64,000 nucleotides of DNA. It comes from Paralichthys olivaceus. Taxonomy: Eukaryota; Chordata; Actinopteri; Pleuronectiformes; Paralichthyidae. The stretch is taken from NCBI RefSeq assembly GCF_024713975.1, contig NC_091108.1:8415001-8479000 (forward strand). Reading direction: 5' to 3'. The translations under genes and the position numbers were made by a program. The first letter of the stretch is position 1. Each line of letters starts with the position of its first letter. Below, piece by piece: positions 26,390 through 38,900 of the stretch. The notes beneath the pieces were generated by a model, which was given only the letters and a program-made list of their open reading frames with translations, ran no database searches and was not told the origin of the DNA.

Positions 26390-26810
26390 AAGTTTGGATT
26401 TAGATCATCCTCTCTATAGATTATGATTGGTTGGTCCAACACTTTGAGATAACTCAACAAATATTGGACGGATTGCCTGATGGATATTTCAGACACTCAT
26501 GGTCCACTTCAGGATGAATTGCGATAAATTAACCCTAACCCTCTAAATTTCAGTTTTTCAAATACTTCTGTTTATGACCAAACACCTGAAACACCAATTC
26601 CTAACTGTTTAATTAGCAAATGCTAACATGCTAAAGTAAGATAAAGGATAAAGTAAAATAAACATATACATTGCATCATTGTTCTGACTATGTCAGAATA
26701 CTGATGTTAGCATTTACGCCGACATGACTGTGGCTTGGGAGGTAAAACGGGTCTTCAGTGTCACTGATACTTAACCCTAAACTACCTCCAAACTGTTGAC
26801 ACTTTGCAGT
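26390..26810 (+). repeat. Decayed teleost repeat (TTATGACCAAACACCTG / GCTAACATGCTAA type)
   Basis: It contains, in order, AATATTGGACGGATTGCC, TTTATGACCAAACACCTG, AATTAGCAAATGCTAACATG, CTGATGTTAGCATTTACGCC and CATGACTGTGGC. This order matches a widespread fish repeat in which 'TGGATTGCCATGAAATTT' is followed by 'GACCAAATACCTGC', repeated GCTAACATGCTAA words and 'CATGGCTGTAGAC'. It is diverged from that consensus and shows no coding capacity. Confidence 0.55.
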
Positions 26811-29035
26811 CAGCTCACTTTTATTGGCCATTGTGAGTTTGTGTCGAAGCCGATCTTTGTAAATATCAACATGTTTGATCGGGGAGGCTCCAACTCAATC
26901 GGTGGCATTAAGATTATTTTGTATTTTTCATTAACTTGCTTCTATTTGTAGACATGTTGCTATAAGATATTTGTAATCAACAATACAACTGGTATTACTA
27001 AAAATGGCTGACCAAGCTAGAACAAACCCAACTTCACTCACACAATGAACTTGGGATAACAGCGCTCATTTTCAGACATAATTCCCTGAAGACGTTCATA
27101 GTGTTGCACTCACTTGTTTGAGCTGACACGGGAGATGAATTAGTTCATTTCTGTGCCTCTGATGACTAAAGAGCTGTGAGATGATTCAATTTGTTCAGAC
27201 AGGAGCGAAAATGTTGTGTTGATCTGTGAAGTTGCATGAAGATCTGTGCTCTGTTGTAAAGGAGGTGATCTAAGGTGAAAAACTAATTTTGTTGGTGTCA
27301 TTAATTGTCTAAAAGAGTAACAAATGTTTAAATGAGAATAATTAGATGTTGCTAATGTTATCATTAAAACCTTTGACAGAACTGTTTCTAGTTACCTGAG
27401 GCATTCAGCGATGTAAATACGGATGAATCCTACATTCGATGTTTTCTCATGTGAACCCACGACACAAGGCCACAATATTGTCCTTTTACATATGCAGCAC
27501 ACAACAGGAGTATGTACATGTATTTGTATGTACTGGAAACAATCCTGGCGCGACTATGCACAAGATCAAGTAACAAAAAGTAGCAGTGTTTACATCATAA
27601 AGTATTGGGGCATTTGGAGAGCGCATCCCTCCTCTAGTGTTGTTGTCAATGTTAAAGAAAGTGAAAATGAATGGATACGTCTCATAAACCGTGGTTCTTC
27701 TTTCGCCCACACTCCAAACTCTCAAGAAAATCAGTTCAGTTTTTATGTAATCCTGCAGACAACAGACAAACAGCAATGTCAACATAACATCCTGGATAGA
27801 GGTAACAACCGACTCTTAGAAACTGTCTGATCATCTTGGCTTCTGCCCTCACCGACAACTTCTCAAATCTTGCTGTGTCTCTAATTCAACATTTTCAAAT
27901 GACCCTTCCTCCTCTCCCTTGGATATCTGTACTCTTTCAGGTTTGCACCAGTTGAAGAACAGAAACATCATCAACACGCTCGCACTCTCTTGATGGGAAT
28001 TCTCCCTCTATTCACACAAGGGCTCAGTTGGATGTTACACAGGCTGCTGGCAGAGTAAAGCCTATTTCATATGTGGTCCAACTAATTCAGACATTTGCAC
28101 TCTCACATACAGCTCCTCCGGGTAATGTCGGGATAAGTCCAGGGGTGTATACATGTGTGAAAGCAACTTTAAACAATATGACTGTGTTGTTCCATGAATA
28201 CCAAAAAAAGCTATTTGGGCAGCGACAACAATGATAAGCTTATAATTAATATTTTCATGTTTTCAGACTTTTATGAGCTCCAAGTTAAACAGGTACTCTA
28301 CCAGATACAATACAAACTGTTGCGAGAACAATGTTGAGTTAAAGCCCGATAGTTTTCTGTTTTAGATCCCTACATGATAAAGCAATAATGAAAGTGCTTT
28401 AATACTGCGGTCAGAAGATCACACTTTTATCTGCGCAGCCTAATTGACGGTGACTAAAATGAATGATTTCTTTAAAGAAAATTTCAATAACACCCAGATA
28501 AGAGACTTGGAGCACCCTCGCCTGCTTCCCCTTGCTCTTCATTTGGCGCGTATTTTGGCAGACACTTCAATGCTCTGCACTCCAGGGTAATACAGATAAT
28601 ACAGCGAGAGAGAGGCAGAGAGAGGGAGAAGGACACTCGTGGTTGGGGCGGAGGGAGAGCGGGAAAAGTGGTCCCCTTATCAGGAGCAGGGAGCAGCAGC
28701 CTTTTACCTGAGCCGTGCACCTGCTGGTTCAATGTGTTCTTGTTAAGGACAACCGCCCCCCACACACACACTCACACACATGGCACATCTGGATACACTT
28801 AGAACATGGAGGCTAATTATCGTAGAATTAAAGTGTTCTTATCTGGTATTACAGTGATTTGTCCGCACAGCACTCAGCGGAGGCACAAAAAACAAATTAT
28901 TACACATTTGGAGGTGAATCAATCTACGACCTGATGCCTCCATCTGTTTGCATTAAATAGATGCAAACTACAGAGAGATGGGTTCATGCATGTGTCCATG
29001 AAATAAACCGATTTTTAACATATTTAAACATCTTG
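26811..29035. other. Intergenic, no gene seen
   Basis: The frame at 27,423-27,830 (135 codons) and its antisense partner have no family signature. GAGA-rich text lies at 28,605-28,660 and a short CA run at 28,757-28,780. Nothing else could be supported. Confidence 0.5.
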
Positions 29036-29039
29036 AGAA

Positions 29040-29180
29040 TTACATGTATTCTAAAGGTTTATGAGAATACTGACCCCTCATGTCTACATGGTAAATATAT
29101 AGCTGGAGCCACAAACTGGTTAGCTTAGCTTAGCATAAAGACTGGAAACAGTGGTAAACAGCCCGATTTCCCCCATTTCC
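29040..29180 (+). repeat. Teleost repeat fragment (TTAGCTTAGCATAAAGACTG family)
   Basis: The text TGTCTACATGGTAAATATAT, then AGCTGGAGCCACAAACTGG, then TTAGCTTAGCATAAAGACTG, then GAAACAGTGGTAAACAGCC is close to the percomorph repeat consensus. This is the best preserved of the three copies in the window. Confidence 0.7.
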
Positions 29181-29347
29181 AACAATGACTGAACATTAAG
29201 ATAAGACAGATGCATCTCCACCTCCTGTGCCACAAATTTAAGTAATTTTTTAAGTTGTTGAGAGAACAATTTTCTCTTTTCAGTGTACACCCCAACTCAG
29301 TTTACAAGTCTATTACATATGTCGTATTCTCTTTTTTTTATCGCATT

Positions 29348-29600
29348 AAGTAACTAATTAAAACCAAACTTATGAAAAAAATTAACACTTGCCTACCTAA
29401 GATGACAGAAACCATCTTTATTGAAGTGGGGTTAGGCACATGTCCCATCTGCTAACATGGAGGAAGCAAGCTTAAAGAATGATACTGCAGCCAGCCAACA
29501 GGGGGCAATCGGAATGTTTTCTCATCACTTCAGGGAAATTGTTATGTCGTCAATCTTAATGTACAATCTGTGGTTTCCAGTCTTTATGCTTAGACAAGTT
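29348..29600 (+). repeat. Teleost interspersed repeat, copy 1 of a direct pair
   Basis: It shares AACTAATTAAAACCAAAC, CATGTCCCATCTGCTAAC, AGCCAGCCAACAGGGGGC and TCCAGTCTTTATGCTTAG-type words, in the same order and strand, with the block at about 34,060-34,285. The end reads into the reverse of the AGCATAAAGACTGG word, as such elements often do. The short frame at 29,457-29,654 is inside the repeat and is not a gene. Confidence 0.65.
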
Positions 29601-31436
29601 AACAATCTGCTGACGGATAATTGTACTGACATGAAAGAGAGACCAATATTTTAATCCATCTCATGGCAAACAATTTAAAGCTAATACAAATCTTCCCAAA
29701 ATGTCAATCAATTGCTCTGTGTGATTTAATCTCAAAATCAACTTCACCAATAGGTAGCCAAGTATGTCTACACATGTCTTGGTATCAAATAATATTTCTG
29801 GAAGGACTGATTTCCATCCTGTCCCTCCTGTGCGACTGAGCCCGAGATGAGAGCGATTGTACGGAGCTTTAATACAAACCAGATGTTAAACTTGTGTCCT
29901 CAAAATGAATGGGCCTATTGGGAAACCGAGGCAAGTCTCCGGGGACATTCCACTGGAGGCAAAGCTGATTGGTTCACATTGAAACAACATGGCCAAGATA
30001 AACTGGGATTTCAAGAAAGGGGGTCTCTGGACGCTGGAGTCTAAAATAAATCGTTAGGGCTAAAGGAGGAGCTTAGCTCATCCTCTAAGGAAAACAGTGA
30101 GTTTTGAAAGTGACTGACACACATGATGACTGTGGCGCCAGGCAACCTCGGTCTCCAGCCCAGTTGTGGGCTGCATGGGAAGTGGAGAGCATCAGGGGCC
30201 ATGCTTCTTTTGTGCTGATGTCACAAAGCTGCAGGGTATTACTTTTTCCAAATTGTTGTATTTATTTTCCCCTCATGACTGTTTTTGGCAAGAGGGAAAC
30301 TAGAGCTGAAATGGTCTTGTAAAGACAAAGATTTTCTCTTTTGATCTCAAATTCAAATGCTGCTCATTTGTTGAATCTTGCAAAAAGGCATTAAAGATAT
30401 TGTGTGCATTAATAACTTTGTGAACAGAACTACATCTTGCTCTGTTTGCTTTTTAATTTAGTTCAATGTGAATCTAGTTCATGGGGAAGAGACAATGTTG
30501 TTTTTTGAAGTTTTTTAACGACTGATTATAATTTAACATAATTATATGTCAAACCACTTGCTTCCATAATTTTAAGATATTTTCATCACACACATTCACA
30601 GAGTGTAGTGAAGAGGTCACTATGCCCATGAGTAGACACGATCTAGTTATATCAGGAAAAAAATACAGAGATGTTGAAAAAGAGACATTTTAAAGGAGCA
30701 AATCTAGGAAATAGGAAATGAAAAAAGTGGAAGAACATAATTATGTACAATGGATTAAGTAGCAAAGTAAGAAAGTACTTATGGGGCATGCAGGGGATGT
30801 TATAAATGATGCAATACAGGATGATGATAAACAGGTGTAAGTAAAATGTATTTTCTGAATTTCTATTCTTAGTTAAGCCTCTGAAAACTCACTTTAAATG
30901 AAATGGCTTCCGACAGAAGAATTCGACTGCACATCTCATCACATTCACACAGGCCACAACCAAGACTCTCAACATTTTGTCAAACATAGTTAAAGACTTT
31001 CGTACCAAGACTCTGTCCAATGGTTATATAAAAAAATCCACTCTATAGCTCATTAATGAACATGTTGTATTTGGTTTGTGAAATCAGGTTTAAAAAGAAA
31101 ACGACAGTTGGCTGTTTTGTTACCACTCAACAGAGCAATTTGCTTATTCCACCTGTTTCCAGTTTTTATGCTCAACTGGAAACTTGTTCCAGCTTCATTT
31201 TGAACAAACAGACATAAGTGTGGTTTTAATCTTCCTATTTATCTATTTGAAAAACACACAAAAGCTTATTTTCCAAAATATCTATCTATCTAACTATGCC
31301 CTTAGGGCAAAATATGTTAGGAACAACTGATGTATTGTTAAGGATGAGGATTATGATTATATCTGAGTATTTCACTATTCTGTCCTTGCAGCTGTAACAC
31401 TGTAAACGTCACCACAGTGGGACATTCTTATGTTGC

Positions 31437-31468
<32 letters not shown>

Positions 31469-31470
31469 TA
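31437..31470. repeat. (TA)n microsatellite
   Basis: A TA dinucleotide run of about 34 bases with one CA interruption near the right end. Confidence 0.95.
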
Positions 31471-32157
31471 ATTGAGTGTATGGGAGATGGTCTCAGCCCA
31501 GAGAGCAGCTCTGTGGCCACGTGTCTTTGTGGTGACACAACAAGCTGGAGGGTCAGTTGTTTGGACCTCCTGTGTGCAGCCCACACGGCCTGGAATAAAA
31601 AAAAATAACAAAAACTTTCAAGGTCACAATAGTGGCATTTTAATTACCATCAGCCAGTCATGGAGGTAATTGCTGGTGCCTTGTCCTTCGCTACTCAGCG
31701 ATGTCACGCTTTTTACAAAGACAGATCTAAAAAGAGAAGCACGTTTCCACACAATAGCTGGAAAGCAGGAGTGCGGCGGTGCTTTCCTCTGTCAGTGGGC
31801 TGGCCGGCCTGTTTTGTAAGCACTTCCATCCTGTGAAAGCCCCTGGTAGACCTCCACCTGCTCGCTCGCTGCAGTCAGCCTGCTGCAACTTCTCAGAGAG
31901 GAGCGAGCCAGCCTCTCCCCCTCATTTCACTGGCGCCAGTGCTCAATGGGCCCTGCACTTTGATTATTTGTGTTAACAGTTAATTTAGCACCACAGACAC
32001 ATGTGCCAAAGCTGGCTTCACTTCCTCATGCATCACCAACAAATGTGACTTTTATGAGTTCCTTTTCACAGGGCCACCCCCCCCCCCCCCTCTCAGCAAA
32101 GTTCTCGCCTTGCGACTCACTCTCCAAACCCTCTAAGGACGATTCCCCCCACACCAC

Positions 32158-32187
32158 CCACACACGCACGCACACACACACACACAC
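32158..32187. repeat. (CA)n microsatellite
   Basis: A CA run with CG interruptions near its start, inside a pyrimidine-rich tract. Confidence 0.9.
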
Positions 32188-33759
32188 TCTCCCTCACAGA
32201 CACCATCTCCTCACCTCCTCTTACCTCTCCACTCTCCCTCCCTCCCCCAGCTCATTTTCCAACCTCCCGCCTCCACTCACTTATTTCGTCGGTTCAGCCT
32301 TAATCTCTTCCACATCTTGCCTGGGAGAGTTATTTCTGGCTCCTCTGTTCCCGATGTTTGCATTATCAGGAATACATTTCATGTCAATTTATTCATTGGT
32401 TAAATACCGCAAGAGAGAGTCGCTCTTAGGGAGATTTGAAGTGCCGTCGAAAAGAATGAGGAGAGGGGGCCCTGTCGACATTTTGTGACGACTTCTTCCA
32501 TTTGGACGTGAGCTTACGAAAATAACTACTGCGGAGGGAATTAAAGAAATGATTGTTTCGTGCAGTGAGCTCACTTATAAAGAAGTTACAGACCACAAAG
32601 AATGCCACCCTATGACTGCGGATGATAAATTGTTCCATCATCCAGTCTCCCATAAAGTGTAAAGTCTGATGTGAGAGCACGACCTGCACTTTTTGTCAGT
32701 ATTAGGTGGCACACAGATCTAATCTGCCTTTATGAAAACCTCTGCCCTCAATACCAAGTGGAGCCACAGTCAGTGGGTAGTGGGAAAAGGGGCTCAGAGG
32801 ACTTTGTCAATGCCTAGTTAGCACTGACACTGATACTTACAGACTGGGAAAGAACAGTGCTGAGGGAGCACAAACTAGCCACACACCGATGAGCTCATGC
32901 CAGGACTATGCAAGCAGAAGGCCACAGGAGCCATGGAAATATTTGGACATCTTTTCTGCTCTCCCGCTCGTCTGTAGTGCAACTCAGTGCATCATCTCTT
33001 GCGGTCGAGAGACATGTTTTCAAGTGGCCAGAGGCAGAACCTTAAAAGGTCGGTCTTGCAATTTTTCTTTTATTGTGCGACTGCATTTCAGCCACTCAGC
33101 AGGAGCAAATTGTGACCGCATCCCGACGCCGCAGATTCTTCTTCATTAATTCTCCATCCGTGCCGTGTAGTCCATCACTGCTTGTGCATTGATTCATGCG
33201 CAGCGGTCCATAATAACGCAGCCGCTGTAATGGCCTGTTTTCAGTCAGACAGAAATGGTCACTGGTTGTGTTCCTCACTGCAGCACTGTTGTATGTGGTG
33301 AAAGTGCTGGTGGAAACATGAGAAACATCTTATGTAATTGCTTTTTGCTTTAACACAGGATCTGGGCTCTTTTCAACAGTCAAGCAGCTTACAGAGTTCA
33401 TGGAGGTGTCATAAAATCTTTCATTCGGATTATATTTAATCCCTGAAGAGGTTAAGTCATGGCTAACAACAAGTGAATTACTTTTTCACTCTCCACATGC
33501 TTTTCCGCAGAGGAAAACAATCACCCAAATGACTAAATACAGGAAGGCAGTTTTACACTTGATGGATTCAAGTGTTTATTTTATATCTTAGAAACATTTA
33601 AATCACTAAGTGAAGCTGTTTGACACTTTGATTTCTATTAGATAAAATAGTGTTTTGCTGTGAAATTGCCCAAATTTACTCATAAGTAAAGTTTTCTAGC
33701 AACAACAAATTTGGATATTTTTGTATAACCTGTTGCTATAAGTGGCTTAGTTAGCACAG

Positions 33760-34285
33760 GAGGTCAGTCAGGGGATTACTAAAAAACTACTGAACCGATT
33801 TCCATTATATTTTGTGGAGGGGTGGGGCGTGACCACATACTTTATATAAAGATGGACGAAGCATCTCCTTTTCCTCCCACTATCCAGAAATTAAGCCAAA
33901 ATATTCTGGATACGAATGCTGCCATGTTGCACGTTTGGAGCCAGAGTCTGTAGCGATCAGGGATGGAGCCAAAGTAGCAAAGTCCCACCCATATGCATGC
34001 TCAACCAATCATAGTGTCAGTCTGAGCTGTCGTTCGTAACGTTTCACCCAGTTGTTGTGGGATCAACAAACTAATTAAAACCAATCTTAGAAGAAAAAGG
34101 AACACTCGGACAGGAACTTCCTAAACCAGTTTTGTTTTGGTCCATGTCCCATCTGCTAACGTAGAGGAGGCAGGGATTATGACCTATGCTGTAGCCAGCC
34201 TCCAGGGGGCAATCAAAGCGCTTTGGCTTCACATTTGGGAAGCAGTCATGTCCTCAATATTTATAAACAGTCTATGGACACGACC
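33760..34285 (+). repeat. Teleost interspersed repeat, copy 2 of a direct pair
   Basis: It starts with ACTGAACCGATTTCCATTAT and GTGGAGGGGTGGGGCG, then GATGGAGCCAAAGTAGCAAA, then AACTAATTAAAACCAATC, CATGTCCCATCTGCTAAC, AGCCAGCCTCCAGGGGGC and a TTATAAACAGTCTATGG end. The latter half aligns by eye to 29,348-29,590 in the same strand. This resembles a long non-autonomous teleost element; the copy here is longer and better kept than the other. Confidence 0.65.
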
Positions 34286-35220
34286 CATGGGAGAACTGAT
34301 TAAATTCTAGAAAAAGTTCCAATAAACAAAGGATTTCTTCTCATAATTGAACAAAAACCAATGATTTTCATGTCTCGCACTTCTGCTTCTGATTGGCCCA
34401 CCCCCTCATGTCTCCACACTGCCCCTACAGTTCATGTGCATATTGCATTTTATGGATCTTCATTTCTGAGAACATGAAGCAGCAATCATGAGCATGTGTA
34501 GTCAAAAGCAAGTATATCTACGGCCTTAACACATCATTTCAATGTGTTAGAGGGCGATATGGGCCACTTCACAGTTAATATACAGGTTTTAAACACTACA
34601 CAAAGAGAATTCTACTTAAACAAAAAATTAAGACTAAGCAGAACCTCCGGAGAAGCAAGACAAAACAAGTTATTCTTATTCCCGTCACATTCAGGCTGTA
34701 GGTGAGAGGATGACAAAGTGTGTCCCCAGGAGAAGAGGAGGGGGTCACAGGGGAATGCTCTCAGAGACACTCGGCTGACCTGGCTTCTGCACACAGCTCC
34801 GGGATTCCCTCCTCTTCCTTCCCAGTATTGTCCCACATCCTGCAGGGCCCGGCTCTCCTCTCCTCTGCAGCCGCCGCTGCCACAATAGCATCAGCGGGCA
34901 GTGGGCACCGAGGGGTGACCATAGGGACAGCAGCAGTCAGCCTGACAGGATGTGACACACTTCTCTCAACAATTAATGAGGACAAAAGGAGCGGCTGACA
35001 CGACATGGCGGCTCAGCAGTGCGCTTCAGGCCTTAATGGCTCGCTGAGTGGCATCTTCACACCCGGCCATCACACTCTGAAACGAAAACATCCAATGATG
35101 GCAACAAGGAGACGACTTGCTAAAATGTTTTACTAAGTAGGAAGCCGCCTCATTGAGAAACGCACGACGCAACAGGATGAAAAAAATGATGAAAAAGCTC
35201 AAGGTTGAATGTAGCTTCAT
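34286..35220. other. Intergenic, no gene seen
   Basis: The segment at 34,720-35,050 is GC-richer, with CTGCAGCCGCCGCTGCC-type triplet-rich text and open frames on both strands (34,720-34,998 plus, 34,761-35,006 minus). Neither frame has a domain, good splice sites or a family match that I recognise. Confidence 0.45.
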
Positions 35221-35224
35221 GCTG

Positions 35225-35965
35225 TGCATTTAGATGAGCACTGTTTCTAAAAACATTTTCCAGGTCCCTTTAGATTACGTTGGTATTTCCCATTTTAAAT
35301 TCCTCCAGAGCTATATTTTGTCTTTTTGCTTCATTAGATTTATTTGACAGATATGGTATTTTACATATGAAATATATGAGCGGTCAATAAAATATGTTAA
35401 TACCAACAGGGGAAATTCTTCCTCTGGGTTCAGTGGTGACAGTAACTGGGAAACAGAGAGTTTACGTCTATAAACACGTTAGATTTAAGACTATTTAAGG
35501 CCTTTTATTCATAAAATTGAATTTAAGACATTTTAAGGACCTGAGAACATTTTTATTGTGTATGTTAATATTTCCATTTTATGGTATTTAAGACTTTAAC
35601 CCCATTATATTTAAGAGGTAAACATTGTCTTTTTTTATTACACTATATTTTTTTGACAGGTATGGTCACCAATTACTTTGCAGATTAGGGTTTTATTTAT
35701 ATAGGAAATATGTACAGAAGGTGTTTTATGCCAAGGTTGTTTAGAATCAGTGGGGGCAGGGACTGGAAAACAGAAAGTCCACCTCTAATCTAAGATTTAA
35801 GACTATTTAAGTCCTTTAATTCATAATCTTTATCTTTTAACACCTTTAAAGACGCATGGTTTACTTGAGAATGTTTAGTATGGTTCATATTTCAAACATC
35901 ATTACATTTTAGTCACAAGTTACTTTGCAGATTAGGATCCAATGATATGCTAGTAAAATATGAGC
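35225..35965 (+). repeat. Diverged tandem array, ~310-bp spacing
   Basis: Three landmarks recur: GACAGATATGGTAT near 35,346 and GACAGGTATGGTCA near 35,656; AGATTTAAGACTATTTAAG at about 35,483 and about 35,799; and TTACTTTGCAGATTAGG near 35,676 and 35,921. The spacings are about 310, 316 and 245 bp, so this looks like a partial tandem duplication or nested copies of one element with later indels. Part of it (ACCAACAGGGGAA.., TATAAAC) recurs at 38,125-38,215. Confidence 0.55.
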
Positions 35966-38900
35966 TGATTTTCTTGAATAAAGCCAGTTTTAACAGTACA
36001 TGCAGTACTTCATATGAGTTTCATTTCCACCAGCTTTCAGAGTACTGCAGTAATGCATTAGTAATAATGATCCAACACTGTGACACCTTCAGAGGCCAGT
36101 CTGCCGACTAATGAGTGCTTGAAGTGCGTTCTGCTGCTGACGCTTCCCCCACCACTGATCACGCCGAGCCGGGTCTACACAGCGAATTACCACAGAGACG
36201 ACTCACTGAAGAAAAACAACTTTGCCGTTAATAATTTTAAAGCAAATAAAGTTATTTCTGTCATATTTGTCAGCAAGAAGCCTGAAGAAAACCACAGAGA
36301 TAAAACACTCAACCCACTGGTATTGATATCCTTTTTCCCCGGCGACTTCTCCTGGCCTCACTAAATGAGCTGAATTTCTGCCTCCTCTGGCATCCGCTGC
36401 CTGTGAACAGCAGCTTTCCCAATATTAATAATAATATTACCGATGGCACCAGTGAGAGAGAGAGGGATTAGTGCTCATACTGCTGGATGAGAAGTCACTG
36501 CTTGGCTGGTATACATGTGGGATTTGACTTGACTTTTCTTTAAACACAGCAAATGGGAAGCCAAAAATCTTTTTCATTTAAGAGCAATTAAGTGGATCCC
36601 AGAATCAGTGGCTCCAGCACGCCGCCGAGGTTTTTTTTCTCTTGGTTTTATTACCCATTTCCTCTCCCTTGCGCCAGCAGAAGGAATGCTCACTTTTCTC
36701 TCACAAAGCCACATTTCCAACGCCAGAATCACACAGGGACCACCATGATTAAGTGCAAGCCAGTGCTTCCCTCAACATGTGAGACATTATGGCCCCCCCT
36801 CCTCCTCCAAACACTGGAGAAGTGTTGTGCTCCAACATTTATGTGAAGTAATTAAAAACATCCACCAGTAATTTAATAGTTCTCACCAAGCAGAGACATG
36901 AAGTCTATACAGTTTTTTTTCACCCTGTATAAATAACCTGGAATGTAGTGAGTACACACTCTGACGATTTGGACTCTTTTTTCCTCAGCAATTTCTTTTT
37001 TTTTTTTTAACATTTAGTAAGAAGCCCTGCTCTGTGTCACTTTAACCCAGGATGAGGCTGCGCAGTTACAAGCAACACTCTGACTTTTTTAAAATTCATG
37101 TTCCAGATAGTTCCATCCATACATCACACGCCGCGAGCAGATTCAAATCAAAGCATTCCTATAACTCCGGGCTGTCGCTCGACGAGTCTTACAGCATCAG
37201 TGAGCATAAAAATGAAGTCAGCAGCAGCAGCAGCATATCTGAATGTGGATGTGTCTGTGAAGAGCATGTCAATAGCCCAGAGAGGCAGCAGTGCATCAGA
37301 CATGTGGTTCCAATCGGCCTCTTTTCTCACAGCGAGAAGGGAGGCCATTCATTTATCTCACTGTAAATACAGCACTTAAACTCTCAACAGGAACTATGTA
37401 TTTCAAACCTCCCAACAAAACTGTATGTGGGGTAATCAGCTCAACTAAACAATGTTAGTATTACTGATCCTTTTAATGATAATACATAAAAAACTATCAT
37501 GAAGCGGTATCTCACTCTCTGGGCCTCTTTGGGACATTGTTTGATCTAAAAATGAAACATAAAGGAAATTTAAGATTGATGACAAATTCTTTCATTTCAT
37601 TAATCAATCTGCTCATAGAAGCTCTGGAAAAAAACAAACATTAAGCCGGTTTTAATTAAAAACATAACTTTGTGGTTAACCTCAGCTTTTCAAAACCATT
37701 TAACCTCTTTGAGCTCGTTGTTTTGGTTTCATGGACCGCAACCATTTTTTTTAACCATTTAGTGTCTCAAGATACACTTTTCCCCCGATGAGTCGGTGGA
37801 GACCAAAGCAGGGATGAAAGGAAATGAATTTGCACTTGGATGTGTAAATAAGCAACAATCGTTTGCCACATGAGGAAACGTCAGAGCTGTGTCCACAGTC
37901 TGTTGTAATGAAAGTAAGTTTAAAGACAAACGAGAGATCTCTCAGAAGGAGCTAGTGAGAGCACATGCTTAGAAACAGCTCAGATTGTTATCAATGAAGG
38001 ATCGAGTGAACGACTACAGCTAATAATGTTTATGACAAAAAAACAGCTACCCATGAGAACATCCACAGACCCCCTCTGTAGGGTCGGCAAAATGTCACAT
38101 CAGCCAGACCAGAGCTGTAGTGCTTCTCAGGGTTGATACCAACAGGGGAAGTTGTTTGAGTGAGAGTTTACAGATATAAACAATTTTAATTAATCACTTT
38201 TTAGGACCTGTGACAACCCTACAGGAATACGTTCCTGGCATCACCAGCTCATGTCTGATTCAGATTCATTAAATCTCGAAAACCATCAATCTGACATTTC
38301 CTGTTACTCTCAGATCATCATATATGTATGCAGTTACATTTCTGAAGTTAGATCTACTTGTTATCATTAGAAAACTTGTAAAATCCAAACATTTAAGCTT
38401 TAATTGTCTTTTTATTAGATTGTTATTGAGGATGGGATATAGAGGATATAGGTATTTAATATTTTCCATGTTGTTTTGATGGTAGTTTGAGGTCATCCTG
38501 TCAGCTGGACTGATTTCTTTAGCATGATGGAAATAAGAATTCATTTTAATTACCTGTGTCATCTTTAGTTTTATTTTAAATCTGAAGACAGAGATCATGT
38601 GAGTTCTCTTCTTTTGTAAAACTCAAGAGTAAGTTATGACAAGGACGTGGAGAATGGGAACAAATGGAGTTTCTCAGGAAGACAGACACGGCCTCCCCTC
38701 GCTGACCATAAAGAAGACAAAGCTTTTTACAGTATCAACAGACGCAAGACGTGACCCTTTGGCCCCTCGGGGCAAAAGGTGAGAGCTCTGGGAGCAGAGG
38801 CCTGGTTCCAGCAGTCTGCCGGCAGACGAGACGTATGTCCTCCTCACCACATTCCTTCCCATCTTAGATCACACAGCAGCTCTCTCTAGATTTCTGCCGT

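Larger units (their letters stand above)
29601..33755. other. Intergenic, no gene seen
   Basis: It holds a TA microsatellite and a CA run (entered separately), a repeat fragment near 31,145-31,195 (CTGTTTCCAGTTTTTATGCT, reverse orientation of the AGCATAAAGACTGG word), a C run near 32,077-32,089 and pyrimidine-rich DNA at 32,060-32,290. The 172-codon frame at 31,970-32,488 is a product of this low-complexity DNA. Confidence 0.5.

Noticed and set aside
27423..27830. 135-codon plus-strand frame with antisense partner
   Set aside because: Ordinary AT-balanced DNA, no domain, no splice partner and no promoter context.
31970..32488. 172-codon open frame on the plus strand
   Set aside because: It runs through a C run, a CA microsatellite and pyrimidine-rich DNA, giving a Pro/Ser/Thr-His low-complexity product with no domain or splice context.
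34720..35006. GC-rich 81-92-codon frames on both strands
   Set aside because: Triplet-rich composition yields Ala/Ser runs on both strands; no recognised protein.
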